Assembly (NCBI RefSeq): GCF_030272615.1
Contig: NC_081405.1
Location: 573,389,752-573,453,751, forward strand
Source: Cryptomeria japonica
Taxonomy: Eukaryota; Streptophyta; Pinopsida; Cupressales; Cupressaceae
Length of the DNA stretch: 64,000 nucleotides
Direction of reading: 5' to 3'
Positions 51,152 through 61,725 of this stretch are shown one piece after another. The stretch's first letter is position 1; every line of letters starts with the position of its first letter. A program made the translations under genes and the position numbers. The notes beneath the pieces were generated by a model. It did no database searches and was not told where the DNA came from. It worked only from the letters and a program-made list of their open reading frames with translations.

Positions 51152-51532
51152 GATCAATTTCCCTTTTATGTTTGTTTCATTTTCATAGTCATTTTGAGGC
51201 CCTTCGAGGCTCCAGATGAGCTTGGTTTTTGGTGTAATTTCAAAGTATTTGGCCTTCGTGTCATTATTTAGAGGGCTTTCCAAAAAAGTATTATCATTGG
51301 AGATCGAACGGTCGGATCTATTGCTATGGTCACTGGACTTTGTAGTGGTGGTGTTGGTGGTTCTTTTAGGATCCTTTTAGTTATTGTTGCTGTCTTGGTG
51401 GGCCTAAGGCCTGTTCTTTGTAATTTTGTGATTTCTGAATAAATGTTTACCCCTTTTTTCAAATAAATAAATAAATATTGCTTGTAATATATATACATGC
51501 ACCGTCTATTTTCACAAGTGATATTTTTGCAG

Positions 51533-51906
51533 TGATTGTTGATCTTCACAATACTAAAAGTTTAGATTATTATCTACTCAGATGCACACAACCAAAATGC
51601 ATGTTATCATAATCTATATGTGATGATGATGGGCAACAATATCCCACTGGTTCAGTTGTTGTTGACGACACCTATTATCAACTAATAAAGATCGATACAA
51701 ATGGTGTAACATTCATTGATTATATGCCTGGCCAAAAAGTTCTACACTACAATCACTTAGTAATAGCAACAAGATTGAAGATGGAGACATTGCCAAAAAG
51801 AGGATGTGGCAACCAAAAGTGGAGGTTTCCTATTGAAGATCATGAATTTTTTTTAGAAATTATAAAAGATAGGGAGGATCCAGATTATATGTACCACGAG
51901 CTTTAA
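51533..51906 (+). pseudogene. Transposase-like gene, copy 2, C-terminal exon
   Basis: The exon follows a good acceptor (gatatttttgcag at 51520-51532) and ends with a stop at 51904-51906. It reads IVDLHNTKSLDYYLLRC, then a stop, then PTGSVVVDDTYYQLIKID, HYNHLVIATRLKMETLP and CGNQKWRFPIEDHEF. These match the last exon of copy 1 in order and spacing (GSVVV..TY, HLVI, QKWR..EDHE). The rest of the gene should lie upstream but LINE copy 2 and gypsy debris stand there instead, so it is a truncated copy. In copy 1 this exon follows the putative catalytic region. Function of the domain is unknown. Confidence 0.6.
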
Positions 51907-53189
51907 GTTCACTTGTCATGTTTGAACAAGTAAAATATATTAGATAGGTCTTATTTTGATAAACTCATATATATATTTAGATATTTCTAGACATGTGTAG
52001 CAATTTGGATAACTTGTGGAAATTTAGTTTTGTTGATGCATTTATTTTACGTTTTATACGTTGATTTTACATGTTTTATTCATTTATTTATTCATATAAT
52101 TTTGATTTACACATTTATAGTTTCATTTAATTATGTTGTATATATAGCTACATATGTATATATAGTTTCACTAAAATGAGCAACTAATTATGTTTTCTTA
52201 AGGTGTTTTAAGTGGTCTTAAGGGCATTTAAGGGGATATTTGCGTCATTGATTCTTTTGTATTTTTACACACGCATGGATTCATTTTACTTATCTATGTA
52301 CATTCATTTCATTTATATTTATACATATATTGTTTCAATTAATTAGGTTGTTTGGATTCATCTAATTATGTTGTCCTAAGGTGTTTTAAGTGGTCTTAAG
52401 GGGATTTAAGGGGATATTAAATTTTTCAAGTAAGTTCATTAAACATGTACATAAAAACTTAACTAAAATGAACAACTAAATTAAATTTTAATGACTAAAT
52501 TTGTTTAACAATGAACAAAGTTAAAATAGACATAAACACTTAACTTTCACATACACATGTACAATTAACTAGAACACTTAACTAAATTCAAATGACTTAG
52601 AGATTGTATCATTTAATACTTAACTTTCAAAAATGTAATCTATCTATATATAAATGTTCAAAGTAGTATGAAATGTAGATCTATCTAACACATACACATA
52701 TATGTCTATGAAGTGTACATATATCTAACACATACACACATGAAATATGGATAATAAATATCTAGTACACATATGCATCTGAAATGTGTACAATACACAT
52801 GTATGAAATGTCTAGTACACTTGTACAAATATATATGAAATGTCTATAAAATGTGTGCACATGCACAGATATATATAAAGAATGGGTCACTCGGGGCCCT
52901 GTCCTAAAGCATGTCTTGATCCATGCACCTGCAATAGAGTATGCACACATAAAATCATACATTAAAAGTTTAATTTGAATGTACTAAAGTAAAAAACATT
53001 AAGTAACATAGATTATGAGAATTTGTATATAGACAAACATACCTGTGAAGAGTCTCTAACATCACCACCATGTGCATGCAGGATTATAGGACATCTATGT
53101 GATGAGGAGCTCAACCTGCATGATAGTGGTACATCCTGTAATGTTGAAATTTTGTTAGATATACATGTGTACACATATATTTATAACTT
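51907..53189 (+). other. AT-rich 3' flank of transposase copy 2
   Basis: No gene. A 40-bp phrase, aggtgttttaagtggtctta and onward to aggggatatt, occurs at 52201 and again at 52379. CA/TA-rich words fill 52500-52870. The phrase ends in the same TTAAGGGG core that builds the array downstream. Confidence 0.6.
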
Positions 53190-55060
53190 GTGACACCATT
53201 TGGTCCTATGTGGTCCTAATAGGTCCCAAGGGGTGCACATGTGTCGCAAGGGGCCTTAAGTGGTCCTAAAGAGTCATGCATGTGTTCTAACACATGCATG
53301 ACCCCTTAGGACCACATATGACCCCTTGCGACAACATTTGGTCTTTTGTGGTCCTTATAGGTCCTAAGGGGTGCACATGTGTCACAAGGGGCCTTAACTG
53401 GTCCTAAGGGGTCACGCATGTATTCTAAGACATGTGTGACCCCTTAGGATGACATATGACCCCTTGCGACAACATTTGGTCTTTTGTGGTCCTAATAGGT
53501 CCTAAGGGGTGCACATGTGTCGCAAAGGGGCGTTAGGTGGTCCTAAGGGGTCACACATGTGTTCTAACACATGTGTGACCCCTTAGGATGACATAAGACA
53601 CCTTGTGACAACATTTGGTCTTATGTGGTCCTAATAGGTCCTTAGGGTTGTACATGTGTCACAAGGGGCCTTAAGTGGTCCTAAGGGGTCACGCATGTGT
53701 TCTAACACATGCGTGAACCCTTAGGACCACATATGAACCCTTGTGACACCATTTGGTCCTATGTGGTCCTAATAGGTCCTAAGGGGTGCACATGTGTTGC
53801 AAGAGGCCTTAAGTGGTCCTAAGGGGTGATGCATGTGTTCTAACACATGCGTGACGCCTTAGGACCACATAAGACACCTTGCGACAAAATTTGGTCTTTG
53901 TGGTCCTAATAGGTCCTAAGGGGTGCACATGTGTCGTAAGGGGCCTTAAGTGGTCCTAAGGGGTTATGCATGTGTTCTAAAACATGCGTGACCCACTAGG
54001 AGTAGATCTGATCCCTTGCGACAACATTTGGTCTTTTGTGGTCCTGATAGGTCCTAAGGGATGCACATGTGTCACAATGGGCCTTAAGTGGTCCTAAGGG
54101 GTCATGCATGTGTTAGAAAACATGTGTGACCCCTTAGGATGACATATGAACCCTTGCGACAAAATTTCATCTTTTGTGGTCCTAATAGGTCCTAAGGGGT
54201 GCACATGTGTCGCAAGGGGCTTAAGTCGTCCTAAGGGGTAATACATGTGTTCTAACACATGCGTGATCCTTAGGACCACATATGACCCCTTGTGACACCA
54301 TTTGGTACTATGTGGTCCTAATAGGTCCTAAGGGGTGTAGATGTGTCGCAAGGGGCCAGGCATGTGTTAGAAGACATGTGTGACCCCTTAGGACCACATG
54401 TGACCGCTTGCGACAATATTTGGTCTTTTGTGGTCCTAATAGGTCCTAAGGGGTGCACATGTGTCGCAAGGGGCCTTAAGTGGTCCTAAGGGGTCACGCA
54501 TGTGTTCTAACACATGTGTGACCCCTTAGGACCACATAAGGCTTCTTGTGACAACATTTGGTCTTTTGTGGTCCTAATAGGTCCTAAGGGGTGCACATGT
54601 GTTGCAAGGGGCCTTAAGTGCTCCTAAGGGGTCATGTATGTGTTCTAACACATGCGTGACCCCTTAGGACCACATATGATCTCTTGCGACACCATTTGGT
54701 GTTTTGTCATCCTAATAGGTCCTAAGGGGTGTACATGTGTTGCAAGGGGCCTTAAGATGACCTAAGGGGTCACACATGTGTTCTAACACATGCGTGACCC
54801 TTTAGGACCACATATGACCCCTTGCAACACCATTTGGTCTTTTGTGGTCCTAATAGGTCCTAAGGGGTGTACATGTGTCTCAAGGGGCTTTAAGTGGTCC
54901 TAAGGGGTTATGCATGTGTTCTAACACATGTGTGACCCCTTAGGACCACATATGACCCCTTGCGACACCATTTGGTCTGATGTGGTCATAATAGGTCCTA
55001 AGGAGTGCACATGTGTAGCAAGGGGCCTTTAGTGGTCATAAGGGGTGATATAAAATAATT
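53190..55060. repeat. 138-bp tandem array with a long palindrome in each unit
   Basis: About 14 units; the marker word gcacatgtgt (or a one-base variant) stands at 53234, 53373, 53511, 53651, 53788, 53925, 54063, 54201, 54337, 54455, 54593, 54731, 54869 and 55007, a spacing of 136-140 except for one 118-bp unit. Each unit carries a palindrome with arms of about 25 bp: tggtcctaaggggtcac then catgtgtt, a 2-base centre, and the mirror copy aacacatg then gtgaccccttaggacca. Paired changes such as acgc/gcgt within arms occur in some units. No ORF. Confidence 0.93.
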
Positions 55061-55095
55061 GTATACTCCTTAGGATGTATACATACACATAAATA

Positions 55096-55215
55096 CATAC
55101 ATACACCTCAGGACATGCTATGAGGGGTTGTGTGTGGTCCTGAGGGGTCATAGACGTGTGTGACCCCTCAGGACCACACACGACCCCTCATAGCATGTCC
55201 TGAGGTGTATGTATG
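55096..55215. repeat. Perfectible hairpin, 55-bp arms
   Basis: Left arm 55096-55150 (catacatacacctcaggaca to ctgaggggtca) pairs with 55161-55215 around a 10-base loop (tagacgtgtg), with one mismatch. Weaker pairing extends outward on both sides (aattattttat words at about 55065 and 55230). It borders the tandem array and shares its GGGGTCA core. Confidence 0.92.
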
Positions 55216-55220
55216 TCCTA

Positions 55221-55500
55221 AGGCATATATAATTATTTTATGTGTATTTATATATGTATGCATGTATGTATCTATGTATGTTTATGTACATGTATGTGTG
55301 TATGTATTTTTTATGTATGTGTATGTCCTAAGCTGTAAATATAATTATTTTATATCTATGTATGTACATATATGTAGGTAGGTATGTATGCTTGTGTATG
55401 TTTGTATGTAGGTTTGTATGTATGTGTATGTAGGTGTATGTATGTAGGTGTATGTATGTATGTATGTGTATGTTTGTGTATGTATTTACATATGTATGTG
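55221..55500. repeat. TATG-type microsatellite
   Basis: (TATG)n and (TGTATG)n with interruptions, on the outer side of the hairpin; spurious open frames only. Confidence 0.9.
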
Positions 55501-55937
55501 TATTTATTTTCTAATATTCTAAACTAATATGATAGAATATATACAAAAAAAATTATATTTTTTAAAAACTTAAAAAAAAACTAATTTTCTATTAAAAGCA
55601 ACTTAAAAGAAAACAATATAAATTAATATGTTAAAATAAATACATTTAAAAAAAAAAAAGTTACTTGCCACCGAAACCCTTCCGGCCGATCTTTGAAACT
55701 TTTTGTGCCCTCCTGCTTAACTCTAAGACGCTCAATGAAAAATGAGCACCTTGGGTGGATTTCGACACCTATATAAGGAAAGGGCTTTCTGGCCGGAACA
55801 ATTATGGCTGGAAAGCTCTTGCCACAAGAGCGCAACATGGCTGTCGAATGGGGCCAAATCGGTCCGACCGGCCGGAACGCTTCCGGTCGGAACCCTTTCG
55901 GCCGAAATAGGCATTGTTAGCCTAAAGTGAGACACAG
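55501..55937. other. GC-rich segment with repeated GGCCGGAA words, possible element end
   Basis: After AT-rich sequence (55501-55660) comes a sharply GC-richer stretch with at least six words of the type ttccggcc / ggccggaa (55680, 55791, 55868, 55880, 55890, 55908). A TATATAAGG box lies at 55770. It ends cctaaagtgagacacag at 55937; its complement CTGTGTCTCACTTTAGGC resembles the end of the element at 5585. It abuts gag sequence of the next copia element, as an insertion end would. No protein recognised. Confidence 0.4.
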
Positions 55938-56440
55938 ATCTGTACGATCACCCTTAACAGAGACATACACCTGCATCATCATCTACCGACAAAAGTGATT
56001 GGAAATCCCTATATGAAAAAGAATTGGAAGATATGAGGAAAGAGGATGAAGAATCTGAGCAACTTGAAGCATTATTTGCTAGAAGAGTACCTAAAGGACT
56101 GAAAAGAAGTAATTATGAAGGAAAAGCATCGTTTAAATGTTTTTCATGTAATAAGATTGGTCATTTTGCATCTAGATGTCCTGGAAGGAATGCAAGATTT
56201 GAAGAAAGAGTTAAGAAATCAGTTAAGCCTAATCAAGAGCAAATATAGATTCAAGAAAATCAAACCATGCTACATAAAGGATGAGGAAGGAGTAAGTGAT
56301 GATTCAAATGATTAACCAACAAGAGACTCTGCTAGTGGATCTGGCAGTGGAAAGGAATGGGTGTTCTATGCTACAAAATAAGATGAACAGAAACCGGTTA
56401 TCAATAATGAAGAAAAGGCCCTGGTAGCAAAAGCTGAAGA
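55938..56440 (+). pseudogene. Copia gag C-terminus with zinc knuckle
   Basis: The block 56024-56248 has a charged helix and then CFSCNKIGHFASRC with all four ligands intact. A basic tail, a frameshift near 56240 and an acidic stretch (KDEEGVSDDSND) follow. The frame then approaches the site where the protease should begin (EDKDEW) but jumps into reverse transcriptase. Gag coats element RNA in the particle. Confidence 0.85.
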
Positions 56441-57414
56441 CAAGGATGAATGGGTTTATAGAAATAAACTAAATGAGGATGGTCAAGTTGTAAGAAACAG
56501 GGCTAGACTGGTTTGTAAAGGATATTCTCAAATGGAAGGAATTGATTATGGTGAGACATTTGCACCAGTAGCTAGAATTGAAGCTGTTGGACTATTTCTT
56601 GCCTATGCAACATACAAGAACTATAAGGTCTACCAAATGCATGTTTAATGTGCGTTTTTGAATGGTGAACTTGAGGAAGAAGTATACATTGAGCAGCCTG
56701 ATAGATTTTCACTTATAGATGACAAAGATATGGTTTGTAGGTTGAGGAAAGCGTTATATGGATTGAAACACGCTCCTAGAGCTTGGTATGCAAGGTTGGA
56801 TAAATATATTTTGAAGCTTGGTTTTACCAAAGGCAATGCTGACAACAATTTATATTACAAGAACATTAATGATCATATTCTGATTATTGTAGTGTTTGTT
56901 GATGATATCATTTTTGGAGGTGAAGATAAATTGTGCATGGAATTCTCTAATAATATCAAGAATGAATTTGAAATGTCTGACTGGTGAAATGAGATTTTTC
57001 TTAGGTTTGCAGATTACTCAAACTGACAAAGACATTTTTACCCGTCAAACCAATTATCTAAGGGAATTTTTGATTAAGTTCGGTATGGATAATTCCAAAT
57101 TGGTAAATACTCCTATGGTGACAAGTGAGAAATTATATATCAAGGACACATTTGCACAGGTAAATTCGACAAGGTATAAGTCTATGATTGGTGGCTTGTT
57201 ATATCTAACTCAAACTGGACCGGATATTATGAATGCAGTAAGGATTGTTTCAAGATATCAAAGTAATCCTAAAGATAATAATGAACATGCAGTAAAGAGG
57301 ATATTCCGGTATTTGAAAGGAACAATAGAATATGGCTTATGGTACTCTAGAGATGATAACTTCACTTTATGTGCATATAAAGATGTAGATTGGGTAGGAG
57401 ATACCGATGACTAG
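56441..57414 (+). pseudogene. Copia reverse transcriptase, damaged active site
   Basis: Begins EWVYRNKLNEDGQVV just after the deletion junction. It has GETFAPVARIEA, then VYQMHV-stop-CAFLNG where family members have QMDVK: the first catalytic aspartate is histidine and the next residue a stop (56647-56649). [16 protein letters not shown] and [12 protein letters not shown] (catalytic DD present) follow. A frameshift near 56985 leads to TNYLREFLIKFGMDNSK and the connection region, ending at 57414. Confidence 0.9.
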
Positions 57415-57840
57415 AAGAGAACTTATGGTGGAGCTTTCTTTCTTGGAAAGAAATTGGTTTCATGGATCAGAAAAATACAATCATGCATTTCTTTATCTAC
57501 TGCAGAAGCTGAATATGTTGCGGCATCAACTAATTGCACTCAAGTCTTGTGGATGAAGAAAATGTTGAAGGATATCAAGGTAAATTGCAGTGCACTAGTA
57601 GTTATCTATTGTGATAACTCTACAGCTATTGACATATCTAAGAATCTAGTATTTCACTCTAAGACTAAGCACATTTCAATAAAATATAACTTTTTGAAAG
57701 AAAAGGAAGTAAAATTAGTTTATGTGAACACTAAAGAGTAGATTGTTGATATATTCACTAAGTCGTTGTCTAAGGAATCATTTCAATATTTGAGAGACAG
57801 GTTAGGGGTATCTACCCCTCTAGTAGAAACTTAACTAGTG
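57415..57840 (+). pseudogene. Copia RNase H
   Basis: It reads GAFFLGKKLVSWIRKIQSC, LSTAEAEYVAASTNCTQVLW, IYCDNSTAIDISKNL and HSKTKHISIKYNFLK, then a stop at 57739 within the DIFTK motif. It is the usual C-terminal domain of copia polyproteins, and the reading resumes to about 57833. Confidence 0.88.
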
Positions 57841-58186
57841 GAGCAGAGCATCATACATGTATGCATCATCAGTTTTATCCTTTGCTCCAGATTGATGTAG
57901 TGATGCTACTACTCAGGGTGAGTAGTTAGCTTTGAGATTCACAAGATTTTGATATCTATGTCATATATTTGGCATTGATGTCAAAGGGGGAGAGTTATAT
58001 GTGAAAAATAATGTCATAATATGTCATATGGGAGAGAGATTCAGATTAGTTTCTGATTGGACTGCACTCCTCAGGGGGAGTTGCTGGGATTTTTCAGTTT
58101 TTCATTGTTATATCTTCTATGAGAAATTTTTGGCATTTCTTGGCACTTAAATGTTTTCTTTTTTGCATCTAGTGTTTCCATCAATA
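57841..58186 (+). other. 3' untranslated region of copia copy 2
   Basis: Noncoding, with an early GTCAAAGGGGGAGAGTTA tract (57980-57997) and a CTCAGGGGGAGTTGCTGGGA tract (about 58070-58089), so several purine tracts precede the one used. No gene. Confidence 0.6.
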
Positions 58187-58200
58187 CCAAAGTGGGAGAT
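58187..58200 (+). promoter_or_regulatory. Polypurine tract of copia copy 2
   Basis: CCAAAGTGGGAGAT next to the LTR start at 58201; one T interrupts the usual G-run. Confidence 0.8.
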
Positions 58201-59404
58201 TGTTGGCAATATGAAGGAATTGATTATGTGTTGCATTGAAGTTTTGTCATTGATGTCAACACTAGTTGTTATGATTGGTTATCGACAGACAAATTTTGGT
58301 TACCGATAGAAGAACTAGTGTTACCGACAGAAGGGACTATTAGTTGGATACTACCGACATGTTTGGATCAATGTAATATGTTTAGTTTGATGTTTCTGGA
58401 GTATGTTTTGGTCAATTGGTATTGACTTGATGATCGGACTAGTAAGCCTATATCGGTAAGGGTTTAAGGTTTTACTGGCAGAGCTTTTACTAAGAATCTG
58501 ATAGGATGCATAAGTGGTGCTATTGGAGCTTCTAGATGAAATTCACGATGCGGTAGATGATCTTTGTTCATGCCTCGACTTATTGGAGACATTACTTTAG
58601 CATGGTGAATCAATTTGGGTCTAGGTTATGGACCATTATCATGTTACATGTTCTCTACACATTACTGGGATGATTTATGGATTGGTTAAAATTGTTTTGG
58701 TCTAAAGCTAACGTGGCATATCATTGTAATGTGGATGTATGTAATTATCTTATTGTAATATCTTTTAGGTGGCCGACATCATTGGTTTAGGCCTTAGGGT
58801 TTGTATAAATTGATATAAGATCTCATTGTAGATCGTGGTGGTCATGGTCATGAAATGAAAGATCATATGCGAGGGAGATTTGGTCGATCATAGGTGATCG
58901 AATTGGGTTTATGGAAGAGGTCAAAGGCCTCCGGTATTGAGCTTAACCAAGAATTTAATTAGGAATAGTAGATGTTATCGTTGGGAGTTCATTCTTCTGG
59001 ATTGTTGTCCAATTATATTGAGGTGATTATAACCTCTCTATAGTCAGTTAGACTCCTTTGTAATGAGTAGTACGGTCTAGGTAGTGTGCCTTCCTCCATG
59101 TGCATGCCCCTTATTGTATTACATACTTTCTAGAGAAGTATTATTTGACTATGGGTAGGTTTCCCATCATGGTTTTTCCCTTTACCGGGGTTTCCACGAA
59201 CAAATCATGGTGTTATGTAGTATGGTTGTACTGTGTTAATATTTTTTTTGGTTCTTAAGTTTTATTGCTTACCAGTATTTGTTTCTGCTATTCCACTATT
59301 TAATGTTTATATGCTTTGGTTAAAGGTTATAAAGTGGTTTGATTAATATAATCTGTTGACAACTGATTCACCCCCCTCTTAGTTGTCCACCGATTAGTCT
59401 AACA
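58201..59404 (+). repeat. 3' LTR of copia copy 2
   Basis: Starts TGTTGGCAATATGAAGG and ends GATTAGTCTAACA. TATAAAT at 58804-58810 is a candidate promoter. GGTTTTTCCCTTTACCGGGG near 59173-59192 and a C-run near 59371 match the same positions in the other copia LTRs. ACCGACA/ACCGAT words are frequent. The 5' partner LTR is not in the window. Confidence 0.9.
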
Positions 59405-59910
59405 TACCCATCATCCGTCATCTTGTGAACTTTGTCTATTTCACTTTGCTTATCAAAGAAGATGGATATAGACTCCTCAGTCGACTTCCTCTCATGATAG
59501 AATTTATTTCCTTCCACCTACATACCCATGATATTAGCAATGAATTCCACATCAATTTTGAAATCCACCCCAAACGCAGTAAGAATTCCCTTAGTCTCTT
59601 TAATAAAATATTCAGTCTTTTTGGGATCATTCCCATGGAGTCTCTAAAAATAGAGAATAAGACCTCCATCAGAGATTTCATTCTAAAGGTCTGTATTCTT
59701 CTTCCATTTTTGTCTCCATCCATACAATCTCTGTCTCTACAATTCCAGGTATACATGACAAACCAAACCCACAAAATGCGTAACTAGGAACTAAAGAAGG
59801 GTCTAAAAACTCTGAAATTGGGATCCAAAAATAAATCCCACCAAAACACACTATTCAAAAGACTACATTTCATCATTAATGAGTAATGAATAGCTGATAC
59901 TAGTAGCATT
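59405..59910 (-). pseudogene. Unidentified coding remnant next to LINE copy 3
   Basis: On the minus strand between about 59670 and 59405 one frame reads convincingly as protein for about 85 codons with one stop (KKTEYFIKETKGILTAFGVD, VEFIANIMGM, STEESISIFFDKQSEIDK). It ends at the copia LTR edge, so the copia, or what is left of it, lies within this unit. Above 59670 the sequence decays up to the LINE tail at 59911. Family unknown; an LTR-element ORF is the simplest guess. Confidence 0.3.
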
Positions 59911-60053
59911 TTTTTTTGTCAGATAATACAAGTGTTTAGGAAATTTCCCCTTTCCATCCACCACTGAGCCTTCATGCAATCCACACAAAAAATTTCCATG
60001 TGCTTTGTCACCATATTACCTTCCCTATACACGTGGGAGACTTTGAAATCATC

Positions 60054-60416
60054 CTATTTATCAATAATTATGTGGCACTCCTTAATTAGGCATTTGATCT
60101 TCCAACTAGGATAAGATTTCTTAGTAATACATTTAATGATATTCATTGAGTTACTCTCCAGCCAGACTTTCCTGAACCCTTCCCTAATTGCCATGTGTAA
60201 TCTAATATAAGAAACATTAGCATGGGAGAGGTGGTTTGTCTGGGTTCCCAGAGGGAGTGACACTACCTCAACAAGGTTACCATTGTGGTTCTGAGCAACT
60301 CCACTACAACTAGTCGACCAAGGGTTACCCTTGGCCACCCCATCAAATATTAATTTTGATCCACCTGCTAGGGGGGTCCAAACAACATTGTTCCTTGCTT
60401 GTTTTAATTTACCCAT
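60054..60416 (-). pseudogene. LINE copy 3 RNase H
   Basis: Open block starting WTPLAGGSKLIFDGVAKGNP: the FDG...GNP strand is the first RNase H motif with its catalytic D. It continues with AIREGFRKVWLESNSMNIIK (the E and D/S region). This is the C-terminal domain found in many plant LINE ORF2 proteins. The frame closes at 60054. Confidence 0.8.
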
Positions 60417-61725
60417 ATGAATATAAATTTCCTAGTTGATATTCCACCTTTTGATGATATTCTAATATTGTGACAGAGTAATAATGGGAGGGTCACCCTT
60501 ATGTGAAGGGAAACAAGATACAAAATTTTCCTTAATACCATTCTGAATCCTGTGAGCAACCGACAAGGTAGAAGACTCAATATCCCTGAAGATTTGATTG
60601 TTTCTTTCCTTCCATATGCCCCATGCTAAATGAGGTAGAATAAAGCTCCATAAAATTTTGAGGGAGGGGTTATTCGAAGGACAAATCCACTGGGTCTGAC
60701 AATCATGAGTATTACTAAGCCAACACCACAAGATACCCCAAAGTTAAAAAAAATTGTCCAAACATCTCTGGAGAAGAAGCAATAGAGAAGAAAATGGGAG
60801 ACATCTTCAATATCTTACTTGCACAAGAAACATCTATTAGGAATAGCCATTCCCCTTCTACACAAATTGTCAATTGAGAGAAATTTATCTTGCATAAAGA
60901 GCCAAAAGAAAATATTAATCTTGGGATTCAACAACTTGTTCCAGATGCAAGAACAGAAAGGAGTAGGACACAAGGATCTCATGAGTAGAAGAAGATCCAC
61001 TCCACATCATAGAGTCCTCCATGGGGAAGGAGGGGATATGAATAAAGGAGATCCAAGTCTGGAGAGGAAGCAAGGATCGGGCTAGGCCAACAAGATTGAT
61101 CCATGTCCCATCTCTAATTTAATTCGCTACCCAAGAACCAATTTTCCTTGTACATCTCTCTTTAAATTGAGCAACCCATTGAAAATTAATTAGTGGACCA
61201 TCTCCTGCCCACCAATCTTCCCAAAAATTTAATTTTTCTACCATCTCCAAGAATCCATCTGGCTCCTTACAAAATAATAGTTTTTGTGTTGAAGAAATTT
61301 CCCCACAGAGCAGAGGCTGAGAGGGGAAAATTATAGTCTTACAGTACACTTTGAAGCCCATTAATGTGATATTTATGATGGACAATAGATTTCCATTCAT
61401 TGGATTTCTTCAAGCATCTCCAAAGTTGCTTCACCATAAGGGATTTATTGAAATCACAAATATGCCTAAGAGTGAGGTCACCAAGTTTCTTTGGTAAATA
61501 GATTTGCTCCCAAGCCACTAGATGGAGGTGGTTTTGGGATTCAGTACCAGTCCATAAGAAATTATTTTGAGTTCTTTCAATTCGCTCAGTAAATTTTGAA
61601 GGAACTTTGAAGAGGCTAATAACATAGACTGGTAAGTTCTATATGGAGGCCTTGATGAGCTAAAGCTTACTAGCTCAAGGCTCAATAGAGCACCTTTCCA
61701 AACTACAAAATTATTCTGGAAATGA
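60417..61725 (-). pseudogene. LINE copy 3 ORF2, region between reverse transcriptase and RNase H
   Basis: Broken minus-strand frames. The block 61000-60815 reads IWNKLLNPKINIFFWLFMQD and LCRRGMAIPNRCFLCK, the zinc-binding region that follows plant LINE reverse transcriptase. 60731-60462 reads WGIWKERNNQIFRDIESS, the usual linker to RNase H. 61400-61119 (LEMVEKLNFWEDWWAGDGPL) is another standard connecting phrase. Confidence 0.8.

Larger units (their letters stand above)
46816..51477 (+). mobile_element. L1-type LINE, copy 2, 5' truncated and internally deleted
   Basis: From tcacaaactcaagatcgaaa it aligns with LINE copy 1 from 17332, so it is truncated inside ORF1, a normal product of incomplete target-primed reverse transcription. 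The 3' end has aataaatgtttacccc and a (AAAT)n-like tail. Relative to copy 1 it lacks the 286-bp duplication and about 0.8 kb around 50,930, including RNase H. No target duplication is evident at its two edges, and the right flank is the intron edge of a transposase exon. Confidence 0.9.
55938..59404 (+). mobile_element. Ty1/copia element, 5' truncated, internally deleted
   Basis: It holds the end of gag with a zinc knuckle, then directly reverse transcriptase and RNase H, a 3' untranslated region, a polypurine tract and a complete 3' LTR. The 5' LTR and most of gag are missing. Protease active site and integrase have been removed by an internal deletion. It is a different family from the copia at 32838, judged by LTR sequence, although the LTR starts alike (TGTTGGCA). 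Confidence 0.9.

Noticed and set aside
59425-59787. Plus-strand 120-codon open frame
   Set aside because: It is antisense to the minus-strand remnant that reads better as protein, and its composition is that of reverse-complemented coding sequence.
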